The translations under genes and the position numbers were made by a program. A stretch of DNA of 64,000 bases from DATGFK01 sp040007395. Its GTDB lineage: Bacteria; Chloroflexota; Anaerolineae; Aggregatilineales; UBA2796. Of the stretch, positions 52,640 through 61,864 are shown in pieces. Below the pieces are notes generated by a model. That model saw nothing but the letters and a program-made list of their open reading frames with translations, did not search any database and was not told the origin of the DNA. Where the stretch lies: positions 21,231-85,230 of the forward strand of contig JBDTVG010000136.1 of assembly GCA_040007395.1 (NCBI GenBank), written 5' to 3'. Each line of letters opens with the position of its first letter. Position 1 is the stretch's first letter.

Positions 52640-53060
52640 AAATCAGCTTTACCCAACGATGCTTCCTGTATGTTGTCCGGTATCCGTTGCCATGGGTCGA
52701 TTGAAGACACAGTCAGCAATTGCCCAACACCGCCGAATTTCAATGCGTCCATACACCGTATTCATGCTTTCATGATCAGTCTGGTCAACGGTGGTTGAAC
52801 GATGCTGGTCGGTATAGGCAACCCAATCTTGAATAGCTTGGGACAAATGCGCTGATGTTCCTTCTCTTGCAGGATGCAATCGGCTTTTTCATCACAAGTG
52901 GTGTGAGCGATGGCTTTCTGACAACCGAGGGCATCAATCGTCAGAATACCACCTGACACATCCAATAAGCGCAATTCTGGAATAGCCGTGCTCTCATTCG
53001 CTTTGTCATCGACTTTGTGTTGCCCAAGCACGCACCATCTGGGTCGAGGTTTTTCTCACT
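52640..53060 (-). pseudogene. ISAs1-family transposase remnant
   Basis: From about 53060 the minus strand reads 'MVRAWATQ', then after a shift 'LGQHKVDDKANESTAIPELRLLDVSGGILTIDALGCQKAIAH'. This is the core of ISAs1 (H-repeat-associated) transposases, whose usual text is 'LGQxKxDEKSNEITAIPxLLxxLDxxGxxVTIDAMGCQ'. Near 52870 the frame shifts again into 'LSQAIQDWVAYTDQHRSTTVDQTDHESMNTVYGRIEIRRCWAI', also family-like. Both ends of the element are gone. The neighbouring 52361-52639 carries no recognisable gene. Confidence 0.7.
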
Positions 53061-53073
53061 ATGCTTCGGTTTG

Positions 53074-54105
53074 TTACTTAGCGAGACCGGACTGCCACCG
53101 CCGCGCTGTTCGGTCGAAGCTACCCGTTAGCACACTCGTATCCGTTGGCGAAAAAGCCACGCTGAGTACGCTGGAAGTGTGACCTACGAGGCGGTTCACT
53201 TCTATCCCCGACTTGAGATCCCACAAATGCGCCAATTTCTCGTCGTCGCCCGTCAACCCGAATTTGCCGTTGGGTGAGATTGCAACACTAGTTACTGTGC
53301 TGGGATGGGCAAAACTGCGGAGTTCGGTTTGAGTCTGTATATCCCACAATCGCGCTGTTTCGTCCCAACTGCCCGTCAGCAGCCATTTGCCATCCGGCGA
53401 AATAGCAACGCTCATGACTCCTTTAGTGTGCCCGACAAATTCACCCAGCAGATGACCTGTCTGGGTATCCCATAACCGCGAGGTATTATCGCCGCTGCCT
53501 GTGATAAATGATTTGCCATCTGGCAAGAAGGCGACCCCATAGATGTCATCCTTGTGTCCGGTCATGTGGTGGATCTGCTGACCCGTCGCGACATCCCATA
53601 ACCATGCTGTGTGATCGTCACTGCCTGTGAGGATCAGTTTGCCATCCGGCGAAAACGCAACGGCATTCACTACATCGTTATGCCCAATAAACTGGCGGAT
53701 TTGCTGACCTGTCTGGGTATCCCACAGCCGCGCCATATTATCCGAACCGCCGGTCAATACGAACTTGCCATCCGGCGAAAACGCTACACTCGTTATATAA
53801 CCCGCTTGCCCAACGAACTGGCGGATCTCCTGTGCTGTGTCGGCATCCCACAATCGGGCAGTTTTGTCATAACTGCCCGTCAATACAAACTTGCCATCCG
53901 GCGAAAACGTCACACTCGTGACGGGTTGGGTATGCCCCACATAGTTACCATTGGGAGCGCTACTAGCGGTGACGGCGAGAAACGCACCGCCGATGAAAAC
54001 CAGCAAGATCACCACTGCCACGAGATAAGCAGCCAATGGTATGGAACTGCGGTCTTGTTCAACGGGAACAATTACACTATCTGATTCGTTTACTGTAAGA
54101 TTCAT
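53074..54105 (-). CDS. Membrane-anchored WD40 repeat protein
   Basis: The protein has one N-terminal membrane helix (about 22-45, 'LAAYLVAVVILLVFIGGAFLAVT') and then seven WD40 repeats from about 55 to 340, each ending like 'GxxDxTARLWDxxTG' and separated by 'VAFSPDGKFVLTGS'. A closed seven-bladed propeller outside the membrane, used for protein-protein contact, is expected. Start ATG at 54105 has GGAGAG eight bases upstream; the ATG at 54114 lacks this spacing. The near-identical repeat codons make the DNA internally repetitive ('CCATCCGGCGAAAACG' recurs). It has no obvious operon partner. Confidence 0.9.
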   Translation of the reverse strand: MNLTVNESDSVIVPVEQDRSSIPLAAYLVAVVILLVFIGGAFLAVTASSAPNGNYVGHTQPVTSVTFSPDGKFVLTGSYDKTARLWDADTAQEIRQFVGQAGYITSVAFSPDGKFVLTGGSDNMARLWDTQTGQQIRQFIGHNDVVNAVAFSPDGKLILTGSDDHTAWLWDVATGQQIHHMTGHKDDIYGVAFLPDGKSFITGSGDNTSRLWDTQTGHLLGEFVGHTKGVMSVAISPDGKWLLTGSWDETARLWDIQTQTELRSFAHPSTVTSVAISPNGKFGLTGDDEKLAHLWDLKSGIEVNRLVGHTSSVLSVAFSPTDTSVLTGSFDRTARRWQSGLAK

Positions 54106-54572
54106 AACCACCACTCTCCAGTACTATGCAGCCCTTATTACCTTATTCAGATTCACCCATCTATGAATCGTAAGAGATGTCAGGGCGACCTGAAAGTCCC
54201 ACTCAATTCACTGAGAGGGATAGGGATGAGGTAAATTTTGATGCCTTCACCCTGTCTACGATACTGGTAAAATATTGTACCATGCTAACCGTAGGGAAAT
54301 CGTCTGTTTGATATAAAACTACACCAGCAGACCATTATCACCTTGCAACTACCTTGCAGTCAGTTGCGCGAAGACTAAAAACAGCCTATATTGTTTCGAT
54401 AGGGTTGTATTATCAATATAATTGTGGTGTCTGGTAAATCTGATATAGGTCTTACCCACCTTCTTTTCTCTCGTGGGAAGGAACCTTCACTAAGCGATAG
54501 CTTACTCCGCTCTATTGGCGGGAGTACTGAGGTAAGCATTACAACAGTCAGCAATTGCACCGTTGATGTGAG
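54106..54572. other. Intergenic region between the WD40 gene and the FecR-like gene
   Basis: About 470 bases between two divergent genes. AT-rich sequence around 54410-54425 could hold promoters, but I see no convincing -35/-10 pair, hairpin or gene. A 61-codon minus-strand frame at 54375-54560 has no recognisable features and is not called. Confidence 0.5.
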
Positions 54573-56531
54573 ATGAGGGACAGATCATTGTCTCAAAACC
54601 GCTATTATAAATTACTGCTGCTCGTCATAGTCGGCGGTGTCTTGTTGTTGCTGTTTTCCACTGGGGTAGTCTTTCCGACTGGTGCTGCTGCCCCGGATCA
54701 GGTCACCCCAACCCCAGACTTGAAAGCCGTATGTACTACTGTGCTGACGCGCTCTCTAAAAGTTACTGAAGCACAATGCAGCGCCACGGGGCGTAATCAG
54801 GCGTGTTACGGTTACACCATTGTCAATTCCGATTTGCAACCGGGCGTTGACCGTATCAAAAATCGTTTTTCGCAGGGCGGCGATATTCTGCCCATTCGCT
54901 TAATTGCCAATATTCGTACAACCCCGCTTAATGTTGACACTGGGACATGGGGTATGGCGGTGTTGAAGGTGCAAGCCAACCTGCCCGATACGAATCCCGG
55001 TCAAAACGTAACCTTTATCCTGTTCGGCGATACCTCACTAAAGCCGGATGTCAGCCGCTCCGATGCCTTCTATTTTTCGACGGAACTGGGCAAACTAAGC
55101 TGCAAGCAAATTCCGCAAGATTCACTGTTAGTACGTGCGCCCGCCCACACGACAGTCAAGTTCACGATCAACGGCGTGGAGATCACTGCCGCTTCGACAG
55201 TGATGCTGCGTGCTGCCCCGAACGGTCAAATGGAGACGCAAGTTTTACAGGGGCATGTCAGCGCAACGTCCAATGGAGTCAAGAAAAGACTGATGGCTGG
55301 CGAAGGACTCCATATTCCGATGGCTGGCCCAAGCGGTCTGAATGCTAACGGTGTACCTTCTGATGCGGCTCCGGTGGCACTTGACAATTCGCTTAATTCA
55401 ATGGCAGGTCTGGTAAATGCCGTTGACAAAACTGCCGATACCTATCAGGGGCCAGTCACGATGGAAGGGCCGATTGAATCGATTAACCCGCTGATTCCCT
55501 CGATCACCATTTATGGGCAGATAATCACGGTCGATAACATTAATAGCTGGAGAAACCTACAACCTCGACAGTGGGTGCGGGTCAGAGGCACTGTCGCTGG
55601 CAGTTACTCAGTACAGGCTCTTCAGATAACGGCAGGTCAAGGCGGTGCGGCGCTGCCGCCAGCCGTACCGGGGAGTGCTAATGGCAGTACGCAACCTCCG
55701 CCTACAGACACCAGCGTAGGGACACTCACCAGCATCAGCATAGGGACAAGTATAAGCACCAGCACCACATCAACGGCTCTACCAACAAATACGCTGTTGG
55801 CGGCGCTTCTCACTACGTCGCCTACGCCCACACGTACCAGCAGCCCCGGTACACCCGGCACACCGACTATTACCAATACTCCCGGTGGCCCTGCCGAGAC
55901 ACCAACACCGATTGCGGCGCAGTCAACGACACCGACTCCGACACCCACCTATACTAATACGCCGACTTTCACGCCTATCCCGCCGACGGCAACCAATACA
56001 CCTGTCCCACCAACGAACACGCCGCTTCCGCCAACGGCAACCAATACACCGACCGAGACTCATACACCCGAACCAACGCATACGCCTGAGCCAACCAATA
56101 CACCTATTCCGACGGATACGCCTGTCACGCCGACAGATACGCCTGAGCCAACCGATACACCTATCCCGACGGACACGCCTGTCACGCCGACAGATACGCC
56201 CATACCCGCAAACACCATGGTGCCACAGAATACCCCGACAGATACACCTGTGCCGACGGCAACCAGTACACCTGTGCCACAATCTTTGGTCTTAACAGCA
56301 CTGTGCTCTCACTACCCTGAGAAAGTGCGGGAGTGGCAGATCTATAACCCGAACGTATTTCTCGTGGTTTATACATGGAGCATGTCGGGAAGCAGTCTGT
56401 CAGGCGGCGGACTTGCCATACCGGGCGTGTCAAACTTTATAACACCCGCTCAGGAGGGTGCTAATACTGTGATACTGTTTGTGAATGGTACTCAGGTCGA
56501 TGTGAAGGCTGGTCAACCTAATCGGTGTTAA
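54573..56531 (+). CDS. Membrane-anchored FecR-like protein with Thr/Pro-rich region
   Basis: A 652-residue exported protein. A membrane helix lies at about 13-36. Residues 45-250 contain cysteines and a FecR-like segment ('SLLVRAPAHTTVKFTINGVEITAASTVMLRAAPNGQMETQVLQGHVSATSNGVKKRLMAGEGLHIPMAG'). Residues 290-355 resemble DUF5666 ('GPIESINPLIPSITIYGQIITVDNINSWRNLQPRQWVRVRGT'). From about 375 to 570 runs a Thr/Pro low-complexity stalk, then a compact C-terminal domain with cysteines. It is followed 28 bases later by a second exported protein and then a Ser/Thr kinase, so it likely reports on the envelope. No FecR partner sigma factor is nearby. Confidence 0.8.
   Translation: MRDRSLSQNRYYKLLLLVIVGGVLLLLFSTGVVFPTGAAAPDQVTPTPDLKAVCTTVLTRSLKVTEAQCSATGRNQACYGYTIVNSDLQPGVDRIKNRFSQGGDILPIRLIANIRTTPLNVDTGTWGMAVLKVQANLPDTNPGQNVTFILFGDTSLKPDVSRSDAFYFSTELGKLSCKQIPQDSLLVRAPAHTTVKFTINGVEITAASTVMLRAAPNGQMETQVLQGHVSATSNGVKKRLMAGEGLHIPMAGPSGLNANGVPSDAAPVALDNSLNSMAGLVNAVDKTADTYQGPVTMEGPIESINPLIPSITIYGQIITVDNINSWRNLQPRQWVRVRGTVAGSYSVQALQITAGQGGAALPPAVPGSANGSTQPPPTDTSVGTLTSISIGTSISTSTTSTALPTNTLLAALLTTSPTPTRTSSPGTPGTPTITNTPGGPAETPTPIAAQSTTPTPTPTYTNTPTFTPIPPTATNTPVPPTNTPLPPTATNTPTETHTPEPTHTPEPTNTPIPTDTPVTPTDTPEPTDTPIPTDTPVTPTDTPIPANTMVPQNTPTDTPVPTATSTPVPQSLVLTALCSHYPEKVREWQIYNPNVFLVVYTWSMSGSSLSGGGLAIPGVSNFITPAQEGANTVILFVNGTQVDVKAGQPNRC
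56102..56200 (+). repeat. Tandem 57-bp-period repeat within the Thr/Pro stalk
   Basis: The 42-base stretch 56102-56143 is repeated at 56159-56200 with two mismatches (period 57 bases, 19 codons), encoding 'PTDTPVTPTDTPxPT'. Weaker copies of the same Thr/Pro codons extend over about 55980-56280. This is a coding minisatellite that can expand or shrink by recombination, changing stalk length. It is not a CRISPR. Confidence 0.7.
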
Positions 56532-56559
56532 TCTCGGCAACCAATCGGGGGGAGGAATT

Positions 56560-57471
56560 GTGGGGCATTTGCGCTACAGGTTGAGTATCATGCTTACCGT
56601 GATGTTCCTGACGGGCGGCAGTCCCAATCGTATCGCTAGCATGACCAGCAATCCAGATCGCAATATTGACGCGCTGCTGCCCAATCAAGGGACGCTGGTT
56701 TACGAACCGGGCAATCTGACCTTAATCAACACAGGCGAAAGTCCGTTAGATATTGGCCTGTTGATCTTTGTACGTGACAGCGATCAAAGTGACTCTAGCC
56801 CCAGTACCCCCAGCAAAACGAGTGGCAATAGTAGCAACTTGCCTGTCAGCTTCGAGGCAAGGTTATGGGACAGTCCGCTGCTGCTGCCCGGTGAATGTGT
56901 CCAACTGGTTGCCGACGCGGCGGCGAGCCAGCCTGCACCGATTCCAGAGTTTTGCCACAAGCTACTGAAATGGCAGTCGGATAGCCCAAACGCGACCCAT
57001 TTCTGGCAAGCCAGCCCAACCATTGATAGGTTTAGGGTAGTAATAGGTTCATTGGACGCACAGACATGCGACGTAAGTGCAGGCCGCTGTGTCTTTTCCT
57101 TCGATGAAGTGCTGCCGATGGACAGCCTGACGATGACCTACAGCGCCACTACGTTCCGCCTCATCAACGATGGAACGAATGCGGTATCGCTCCAACGACT
57201 GCTGCTGTGCAGTGAGCCGCTGTGCAACAAACCACTAGCATGGCAGCCCACCGGCTTCAAAGGCGTACTCGCTGCCGGTGGCTGCATCGATCTCAATGCT
57301 AATCTGGTGGGCGGGTCGAGTCCAGCCACGCCAGACTGCATAGGGCTTCAAATCGTTGGCAGTGCATTTTGGCGTAGTGCATTTGTCGTTATCAGCCCGA
57401 TAACAGCGCACCTGACCAACTGTCCCGCTGCCTTACCGAAAGGACTGCAACGGTGTGTAGTACCCCGTTGA
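56560..57471 (+). CDS. Exported protein of unknown function in the kinase cluster
   Basis: A 303-residue product with an N-terminal hydrophobic signal ('RLSIMLTVMFLTGGSPNRIAS'). The body has two similar halves: 'LVYEPGNLTLINTGESPLDIGLLIFV...LWDSPLLLPGECVQL' and 'MTYSATTFRLINDGTNAVSLQRLLLCS...GVLAAGGCIDLNANLVG'. They suggest duplicated immunoglobulin-like or lamin-tail-like domains. Several cysteines ('CSEPLCNKPL', 'NCPAALPKGLQRC') fit an oxidising location. The GTG at 56560 is supported by GGAGG four bases upstream. It lies between the FecR-like gene and the kinase gene on the same strand. Confidence 0.7.
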   Translation: MGHLRYRLSIMLTVMFLTGGSPNRIASMTSNPDRNIDALLPNQGTLVYEPGNLTLINTGESPLDIGLLIFVRDSDQSDSSPSTPSKTSGNSSNLPVSFEARLWDSPLLLPGECVQLVADAAASQPAPIPEFCHKLLKWQSDSPNATHFWQASPTIDRFRVVIGSLDAQTCDVSAGRCVFSFDEVLPMDSLTMTYSATTFRLINDGTNAVSLQRLLLCSEPLCNKPLAWQPTGFKGVLAAGGCIDLNANLVGGSSPATPDCIGLQIVGSAFWRSAFVVISPITAHLTNCPAALPKGLQRCVVPR

Positions 57472-57505
57472 GATCACGCCTTACGAGCCTGCGGTCATAA
57501 TTACG

Positions 57506-59791
57506 ATGATGAATTCTGAACAGCCCGTTCTTTTCGACAGCTTCCGCGCCGGATCGGTGTTGGGCAGTTATGAATTTCTCGAGCAGATCGGGCATGGGGG
57601 GGAGGGCGATGTCTGGTCGGCATGGGATAAAGAAAAGAATCGCGTTGTTGCTATTAAGCTGATACGAAGTAACACCTCGGAAGCAACATCCAGTCTACAG
57701 TTTTCACGTGAGGCGCATCTCGTTTCGCTGCTCAAGCACCCGCATATCGTACCCCTGTACGATTTCGGCGTGCTTTCCACACTACGCTTTCTGGTCATGC
57801 CATATATGGTCGGCGGATCGCTGGTGAAACTGGTGCGGAATGGGCCGCTTACACCTTCTGAGTTTGCCCACATTGCGCTGCCCATTGCGTCGACTCTCGA
57901 CTTTATCCACTCGAACGCGATTGTTCACCGCGACATCAAACCAGGGAATGTGCTGCTCGACAGCCAAGGAAACCCCTATATGGGGGATTTTGGGCTAGCT
58001 CGCCAGCTAAAATTCACCTCGACGATGGAACTCTCTCAACCCGCCGGCACGATTCCGTATGCGTCCTCGGAGCAGATTAGCGGCAGAATTGGTACGCCGC
58101 AATCCGATATGTTCAGTCTAGGGGTGATGCTCTTTGAGATGCTGACAGGCAAGCTACCCCTTGGAGGGCTGCTCTCGCTGGCCTATTCTCAGAAGCATAC
58201 AGGCAAAACCATTGAAGATCCAGCACAGCATAACCCCGCATTGCCCAGTGGGATAGCCGAGATCCTGCGGCAGATGACTGCTGATGATCCCCAGCAACGA
58301 CCTGAAAGTGCGGTAGAACCCGTGCGCCAGATAGTCAATTTGCTGGGCGTGACCCTGCCCGTGCAAGTCACGATCCCGTATAGCGACGTTTATGCAGAAG
58401 ATGAATACCCTTTTAGCCAGAGTGCCGATGCCCTCAATATGCTGACAGAGGCGCTCAAAGTCTGGAATCTCACGGAAGCGCAGGAAGCACGGTATCCGTT
58501 CACCCGGACCGAATTTGTCTTGGTAGCCTCGAACGTAGCAGACTGCGAACCATTTACGCCGCGTGCCTGCCAAATGTTGCTTTATGGCGCGCTGTATTAT
58601 CAGCACATGGCGAACTTTGATCACTGGTGGCGCGGCCTATCGGAACCGCTGCAAGCCGAAGTGTGCTGGACTCTGCTGCTGCGTGCCGATGCCACGATTG
58701 CCGCCCCCTTGATTCTGCGCCTGCTGGCGCTGACCAAAACGCTTGCGCCACACGGGTCATTACCGCCAGATGTGTTGGAACGGTTGATCGTGCTGACGCG
58801 CTCGGATATGCCAAATGTCAGCGCGGAGGCGTTGTCCCTGCTCGTCGGCTGGTCTGGGCCATTCCTTGACGAGTGGAAAAAATACAATAGCCCTTTCGAC
58901 AGCCTGATCGCGGAATTAGCCAGCGGATCGTCCTCGTTGGCAGAACCAGCGCTGGACGTGATTATCAAGACACATAGCGACAGTGCTCTCCAACGGATCA
59001 TCGCTCTGCCAGATCGTAATCGCGTGCTACGAGCATTGACAAGAGTTTGGCTGGCAACCCGTTCACTGCCGCCCGATGTCCATCGGTGGCTGTATACTCG
59101 CGTCCTGCTACGTATTGGCTTTCAACAACTGACTGAACGTCCGCTGAATCTTCTGTCGGAGTATGTTGCGTCGGCTTTAGGCTGCGGATTAGCGCTTGGC
59201 CTGTTTATCTACCTCACCTTCAATGCTCCCGATTTTCTTAATACACGGCGGATCTTTAATGCGCTGGCACAAGGGATTTTTTTTGGTGTGCAGATTGGTT
59301 TTGGCGTGTTCGTAGCGCGGATTGTTTCGGAGCGGCTCAAGATTTTGTCGGCAACCTCACGAGCTATTGTCGCGATGCTAGCGGGCGCGGCGATTGTTGG
59401 TTGGGCATTCGCCAACTTTCATGTGCTGTTCTACGATATTCCGCCGACCAGTACCTTGATCCCGCTGGGGGCATTGATCTTTATCACGGGCTTCGCATTG
59501 GGTGGACTCTCGCAGCGGCCTTTGCTGCGCGTAATCCTTACCAGCGCTGGCGTCGTGCTTGCCCTTAGCCTCACTTGGATTATCTATCAGTCAATTTATG
59601 TTTACTCCGATACCGATTCCAGTAACTTCCCCTTGATCTATCTTATCGAGGACGTTGATCCTTTGGCAAACTGGGCGCTCGTTGTGCTGGTAGCGTTAGT
59701 GATTGGCATCGTTAGCCAATCGCAAATCCGGCTCCGCAACCTGATCAAGACTATCCGCACCAGAGTCGGGACTGCGAAATCCGAATCGTAG
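57506..59791 (+). CDS. Membrane Ser/Thr protein kinase (Hanks type)
   Basis: A 761-residue protein with a kinase domain at about 22-285: glycine loop 'IGHGGEGDVW', ATP-lysine K51 in 'VAIKLI', catalytic D143 in 'VHRDIKPGN', D161 in 'GDFGLAR' and 'GTIPYASSEQISGR'. A long helical region of HEAT-like character follows (300-540), then seven or so hydrophobic helices (about 560-745) and a short basic tail. The kinase is cytoplasmic and the C-terminal membrane part could anchor or sense. It ends the cluster with the FecR-like and exported proteins, which may supply the outer signal. A sensing circuit is inferred. Confidence 0.88.
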   Translation: MMNSEQPVLFDSFRAGSVLGSYEFLEQIGHGGEGDVWSAWDKEKNRVVAIKLIRSNTSEATSSLQFSREAHLVSLLKHPHIVPLYDFGVLSTLRFLVMPYMVGGSLVKLVRNGPLTPSEFAHIALPIASTLDFIHSNAIVHRDIKPGNVLLDSQGNPYMGDFGLARQLKFTSTMELSQPAGTIPYASSEQISGRIGTPQSDMFSLGVMLFEMLTGKLPLGGLLSLAYSQKHTGKTIEDPAQHNPALPSGIAEILRQMTADDPQQRPESAVEPVRQIVNLLGVTLPVQVTIPYSDVYAEDEYPFSQSADALNMLTEALKVWNLTEAQEARYPFTRTEFVLVASNVADCEPFTPRACQMLLYGALYYQHMANFDHWWRGLSEPLQAEVCWTLLLRADATIAAPLILRLLALTKTLAPHGSLPPDVLERLIVLTRSDMPNVSAEALSLLVGWSGPFLDEWKKYNSPFDSLIAELASGSSSLAEPALDVIIKTHSDSALQRIIALPDRNRVLRALTRVWLATRSLPPDVHRWLYTRVLLRIGFQQLTERPLNLLSEYVASALGCGLALGLFIYLTFNAPDFLNTRRIFNALAQGIFFGVQIGFGVFVARIVSERLKILSATSRAIVAMLAGAAIVGWAFANFHVLFYDIPPTSTLIPLGALIFITGFALGGLSQRPLLRVILTSAGVVLALSLTWIIYQSIYVYSDTDSSNFPLIYLIEDVDPLANWALVVLVALVIGIVSQSQIRLRNLIKTIRTRVGTAKSES

Positions 59792-59859
59792 CCCTAAAAG
59801 ACAACTCTCAACGGTGTAATAGGAGTGGTGAATAACGGGACAGGGGTAAAATAAGGAGA

Positions 59860-60474
59860 TAAAAACTCGTCGCTATGGCGAAGCTCAAGACGGTCAACTC
59901 AAAGCTGGTTTGAATGAATCTGGCAGTCAAGGTTACCGGTGTCGAGACTGTGAGCGGCGGGTATACCCCTATTCCGACATGGCACGGCTATAGCATGGCA
60001 ATTCGCCAAAGCGCGATCCAGCATTACATCGACGGCATCAATTTACGACGGATTGCATGTATTCTCGGCGTTGAGCATCATACTGTGATGAATTGGTCAC
60101 CGCCTATACCAATCTCCTACCGAATGCACCCCCCTTCCAGTTACCGTGCCTGAAGTGTGCGAATTAGACGAATTATTCACATTTGTTGAGGATAAAAAAA
60201 CAAAGTCTATGTCGTGACCAATGTTGATCGAATGACCCATTGTATCGTCGGCTGGATGTACTTTGGGAGCGCTTCTGGGGTCGGCATTTGTGGGCGACGG
60301 GTCAAAGGCTTTGAAGTCATCCCCTGGCGCTGGGTGGTGGAGCGGTCGTTTGCCTAGCTCGGTGCTTATCGTTGTCTCAGTAAAGACTATGAATTCTTTA
60401 CCGACCATAGTGAAAGCATAATTTACCTAGCAGCCATTCACCGTCTGTTGAGGCACCTAGCGCCTGCGGTTTGA
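59860..60474 (+). pseudogene. Chimeric transposase remnant (IS1-like part joined to IS5-like tail)
   Basis: The first part reads, over several frames, 'RRYGEAQDGQLKAG...YRCRDCERR', 'YTPIPTWHGYSMAIRQSAIQHYIDGINLRRIACILGVEHHTVMNW' and 'VPEVCELDELFTFVEDKKTK', the zinc, helix-turn-helix and first catalytic Asp region of an IS1-like transposase, then 'YVVTNVDRMTHCIVGW'. Near 60305 it turns into 'GFEVIPWRWVVERSFA', a stop in place of Trp, and 'LGAYRCLSKDYEFFTDHSESIIYLAAIHRLLRHLAPAV', the tail of an IS5 transposase. At least two frameshifts and one nonsense codon are present. Confidence 0.65.
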
Positions 60475-60508
60475 GGCGTTCACTCTTTTTAAAATGGCCT
60501 CTTCCATG

Positions 60509-60590
60509 ATGAGCCGCCCCTTGCCGCATCTAGCTTGGGTGGCGGCTCATAGTTAACTTTGCGCCTGTAGGACACACGCTTAGTGTGTCC
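60509..60590 (-). terminator. Two hairpins downstream of the sugar ABC operon
   Basis: GGACACAC (60570-60577) pairs with GTGTGTCC (60583-60590) around GCTTA, 14 bases after the binding-protein stop. Further on, ATGAGCCGCC (60509-60518) pairs with GGCGGCTCAT (60541-60550), a 10-bp perfect stem. On the minus strand these come in this order after the operon. Neither has an immediate T-run, so termination is likely but not of the canonical form. Confidence 0.5.
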
Positions 60591-60604
60591 TTACCGGATC
60601 GAGA

Positions 60605-61759
60605 TTACTTGGTAGCGGTTGCAACCGCCGCTTTCGCTTGTGGACAGCCGTATTTATCGCAGACAGCTTGTGCCGAGTCAGGAGAGATCGTCTCAAACGG
60701 CAGTTCAACCCAGACTGGCGGCGTAATATGATCGACCACGATCCGCTTGATCCAGTCAATCGCTTGACGCGCCCCAGTTGGATAGACGACGGAGAGGCCC
60801 AACCGCTTCTGGAGGACGGACATAATGCCACCATCAGGCGTAGGCAGTCCATCGATTCCGACGAACAAAATCTTGCTCAAATCGCGGCCGGCTGACTGTG
60901 CTGCGATATAAGCTGCTTCGCCCATCGGGTCGTTGTGACCGTACATGACATCCACTTTGTCATTAGCTTGTAACATCGTCGTGGCAATCGGCACGGCCTT
61001 TTCACGCAGCCAGTTGGCGCTTTGGCTAGCAATAATCTTTGCGTCAGGATTATCAGCGATACCTAGACGGAAACCGTCGCCGCGATCTTTGGCGGGCGGG
61101 GAGCCTTCCAGCCCACGCAGTTCAGCAATATTGCAAGGTGACAGTTTGTTGTCCTTGCACCACTGGGCGGTATATTGCCCCGCTGCCTGACCGATGGCAA
61201 CGTTATTCGCGCCTATGAACATGGTGTAATCCTGATTGAGGATATTACGATCCAGCAGGACTACTGGAATGCACGACTTATAAGCTTTGCTAATAACTTC
61301 GGTAAGCGGTGCGGCCTCGTTGGGGGAAACGAGCAGAACATCCACACCTTGTGTCAGGAAGTTTTCGACGTTGGCAACTTGCTTGGCATTATCCGCGCCT
61401 GCGTCAGTGATGACTAGGCTAAACATCGGATAATCCTTGACGGCAGCTTCCAACTGATCATTCATCGCGGTACGCCAAGGTTCCGCTTTATTAGTTTGTG
61501 CCATGCCAATGACGTATTTGTCTTTGGTGGGCGGCACTGGGCAGCCGGGAGCTACCGCACTGGCACGGGCAGGCTGAATGATCTTGCCACTGACCATATT
61601 GTCGGTATAGGTTTTCCACCCTGTAGCGGCGGCTTCGCTCGTTGCAGCAGGAGTGCCACTCTGGGCATACACCTGCGCTGTCGATGAGTGTGCCAACAAA
61701 AGCACCATCGGTACCAGAGCCAGTGCAGATAGAGAGGTTCGTATAAACTTAGTGTTCAT
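60605..61759 (-). CDS. Sugar ABC transporter substrate-binding protein (RbsB-type)
   Basis: A 384-residue exported binding protein of the periplasmic-binding-protein-4 family. The signal peptide runs to about residue 33 (cleavage after 'QVYAQ'). The body starts 'KDKYVIGMAQTNKAEPWRTAMNDQLEAAV' and contains 'ANVENFLTQGVDVLLVSPNEAAPLTEVISKAYKSCIPVVLLDRNI', 'VMYGHNDPMGEAAYIAAQSAG' and 'FVGIDGLPTPDGGIMSVLQK', typical of RbsB/YtfQ. A sugar such as ribose, galactofuranose or xylose is the likely ligand. It is the last gene of a three-gene transporter operon, where high expression of the binding protein is common. Confidence 0.93.
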   Translation of the reverse strand: MNTKFIRTSLSALALVPMVLLLAHSSTAQVYAQSGTPAATSEAAATGWKTYTDNMVSGKIIQPARASAVAPGCPVPPTKDKYVIGMAQTNKAEPWRTAMNDQLEAAVKDYPMFSLVITDAGADNAKQVANVENFLTQGVDVLLVSPNEAAPLTEVISKAYKSCIPVVLLDRNILNQDYTMFIGANNVAIGQAAGQYTAQWCKDNKLSPCNIAELRGLEGSPPAKDRGDGFRLGIADNPDAKIIASQSANWLREKAVPIATTMLQANDKVDVMYGHNDPMGEAAYIAAQSAGRDLSKILFVGIDGLPTPDGGIMSVLQKRLGLSVVYPTGARQAIDWIKRIVVDHITPPVWVELPFETISPDSAQAVCDKYGCPQAKAAVATATK

Positions 61760-61864
61760 GAACTAAAAAACTCCTTTTGAAATCTTCTCATGCTTGGGTC
61801 TAATTCGTTAAATTAAGCCTGCCGGAATGTACACCACCCCCTTTCCGACTGAGAGACTTTACGC

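Noticed and set aside
55980..56280. Regularly spaced repeats resembling a CRISPR array
   Set aside because: The period comes from Thr/Pro codons inside a continuous reading frame; there are no unique spacers of constant length and no cas genes.
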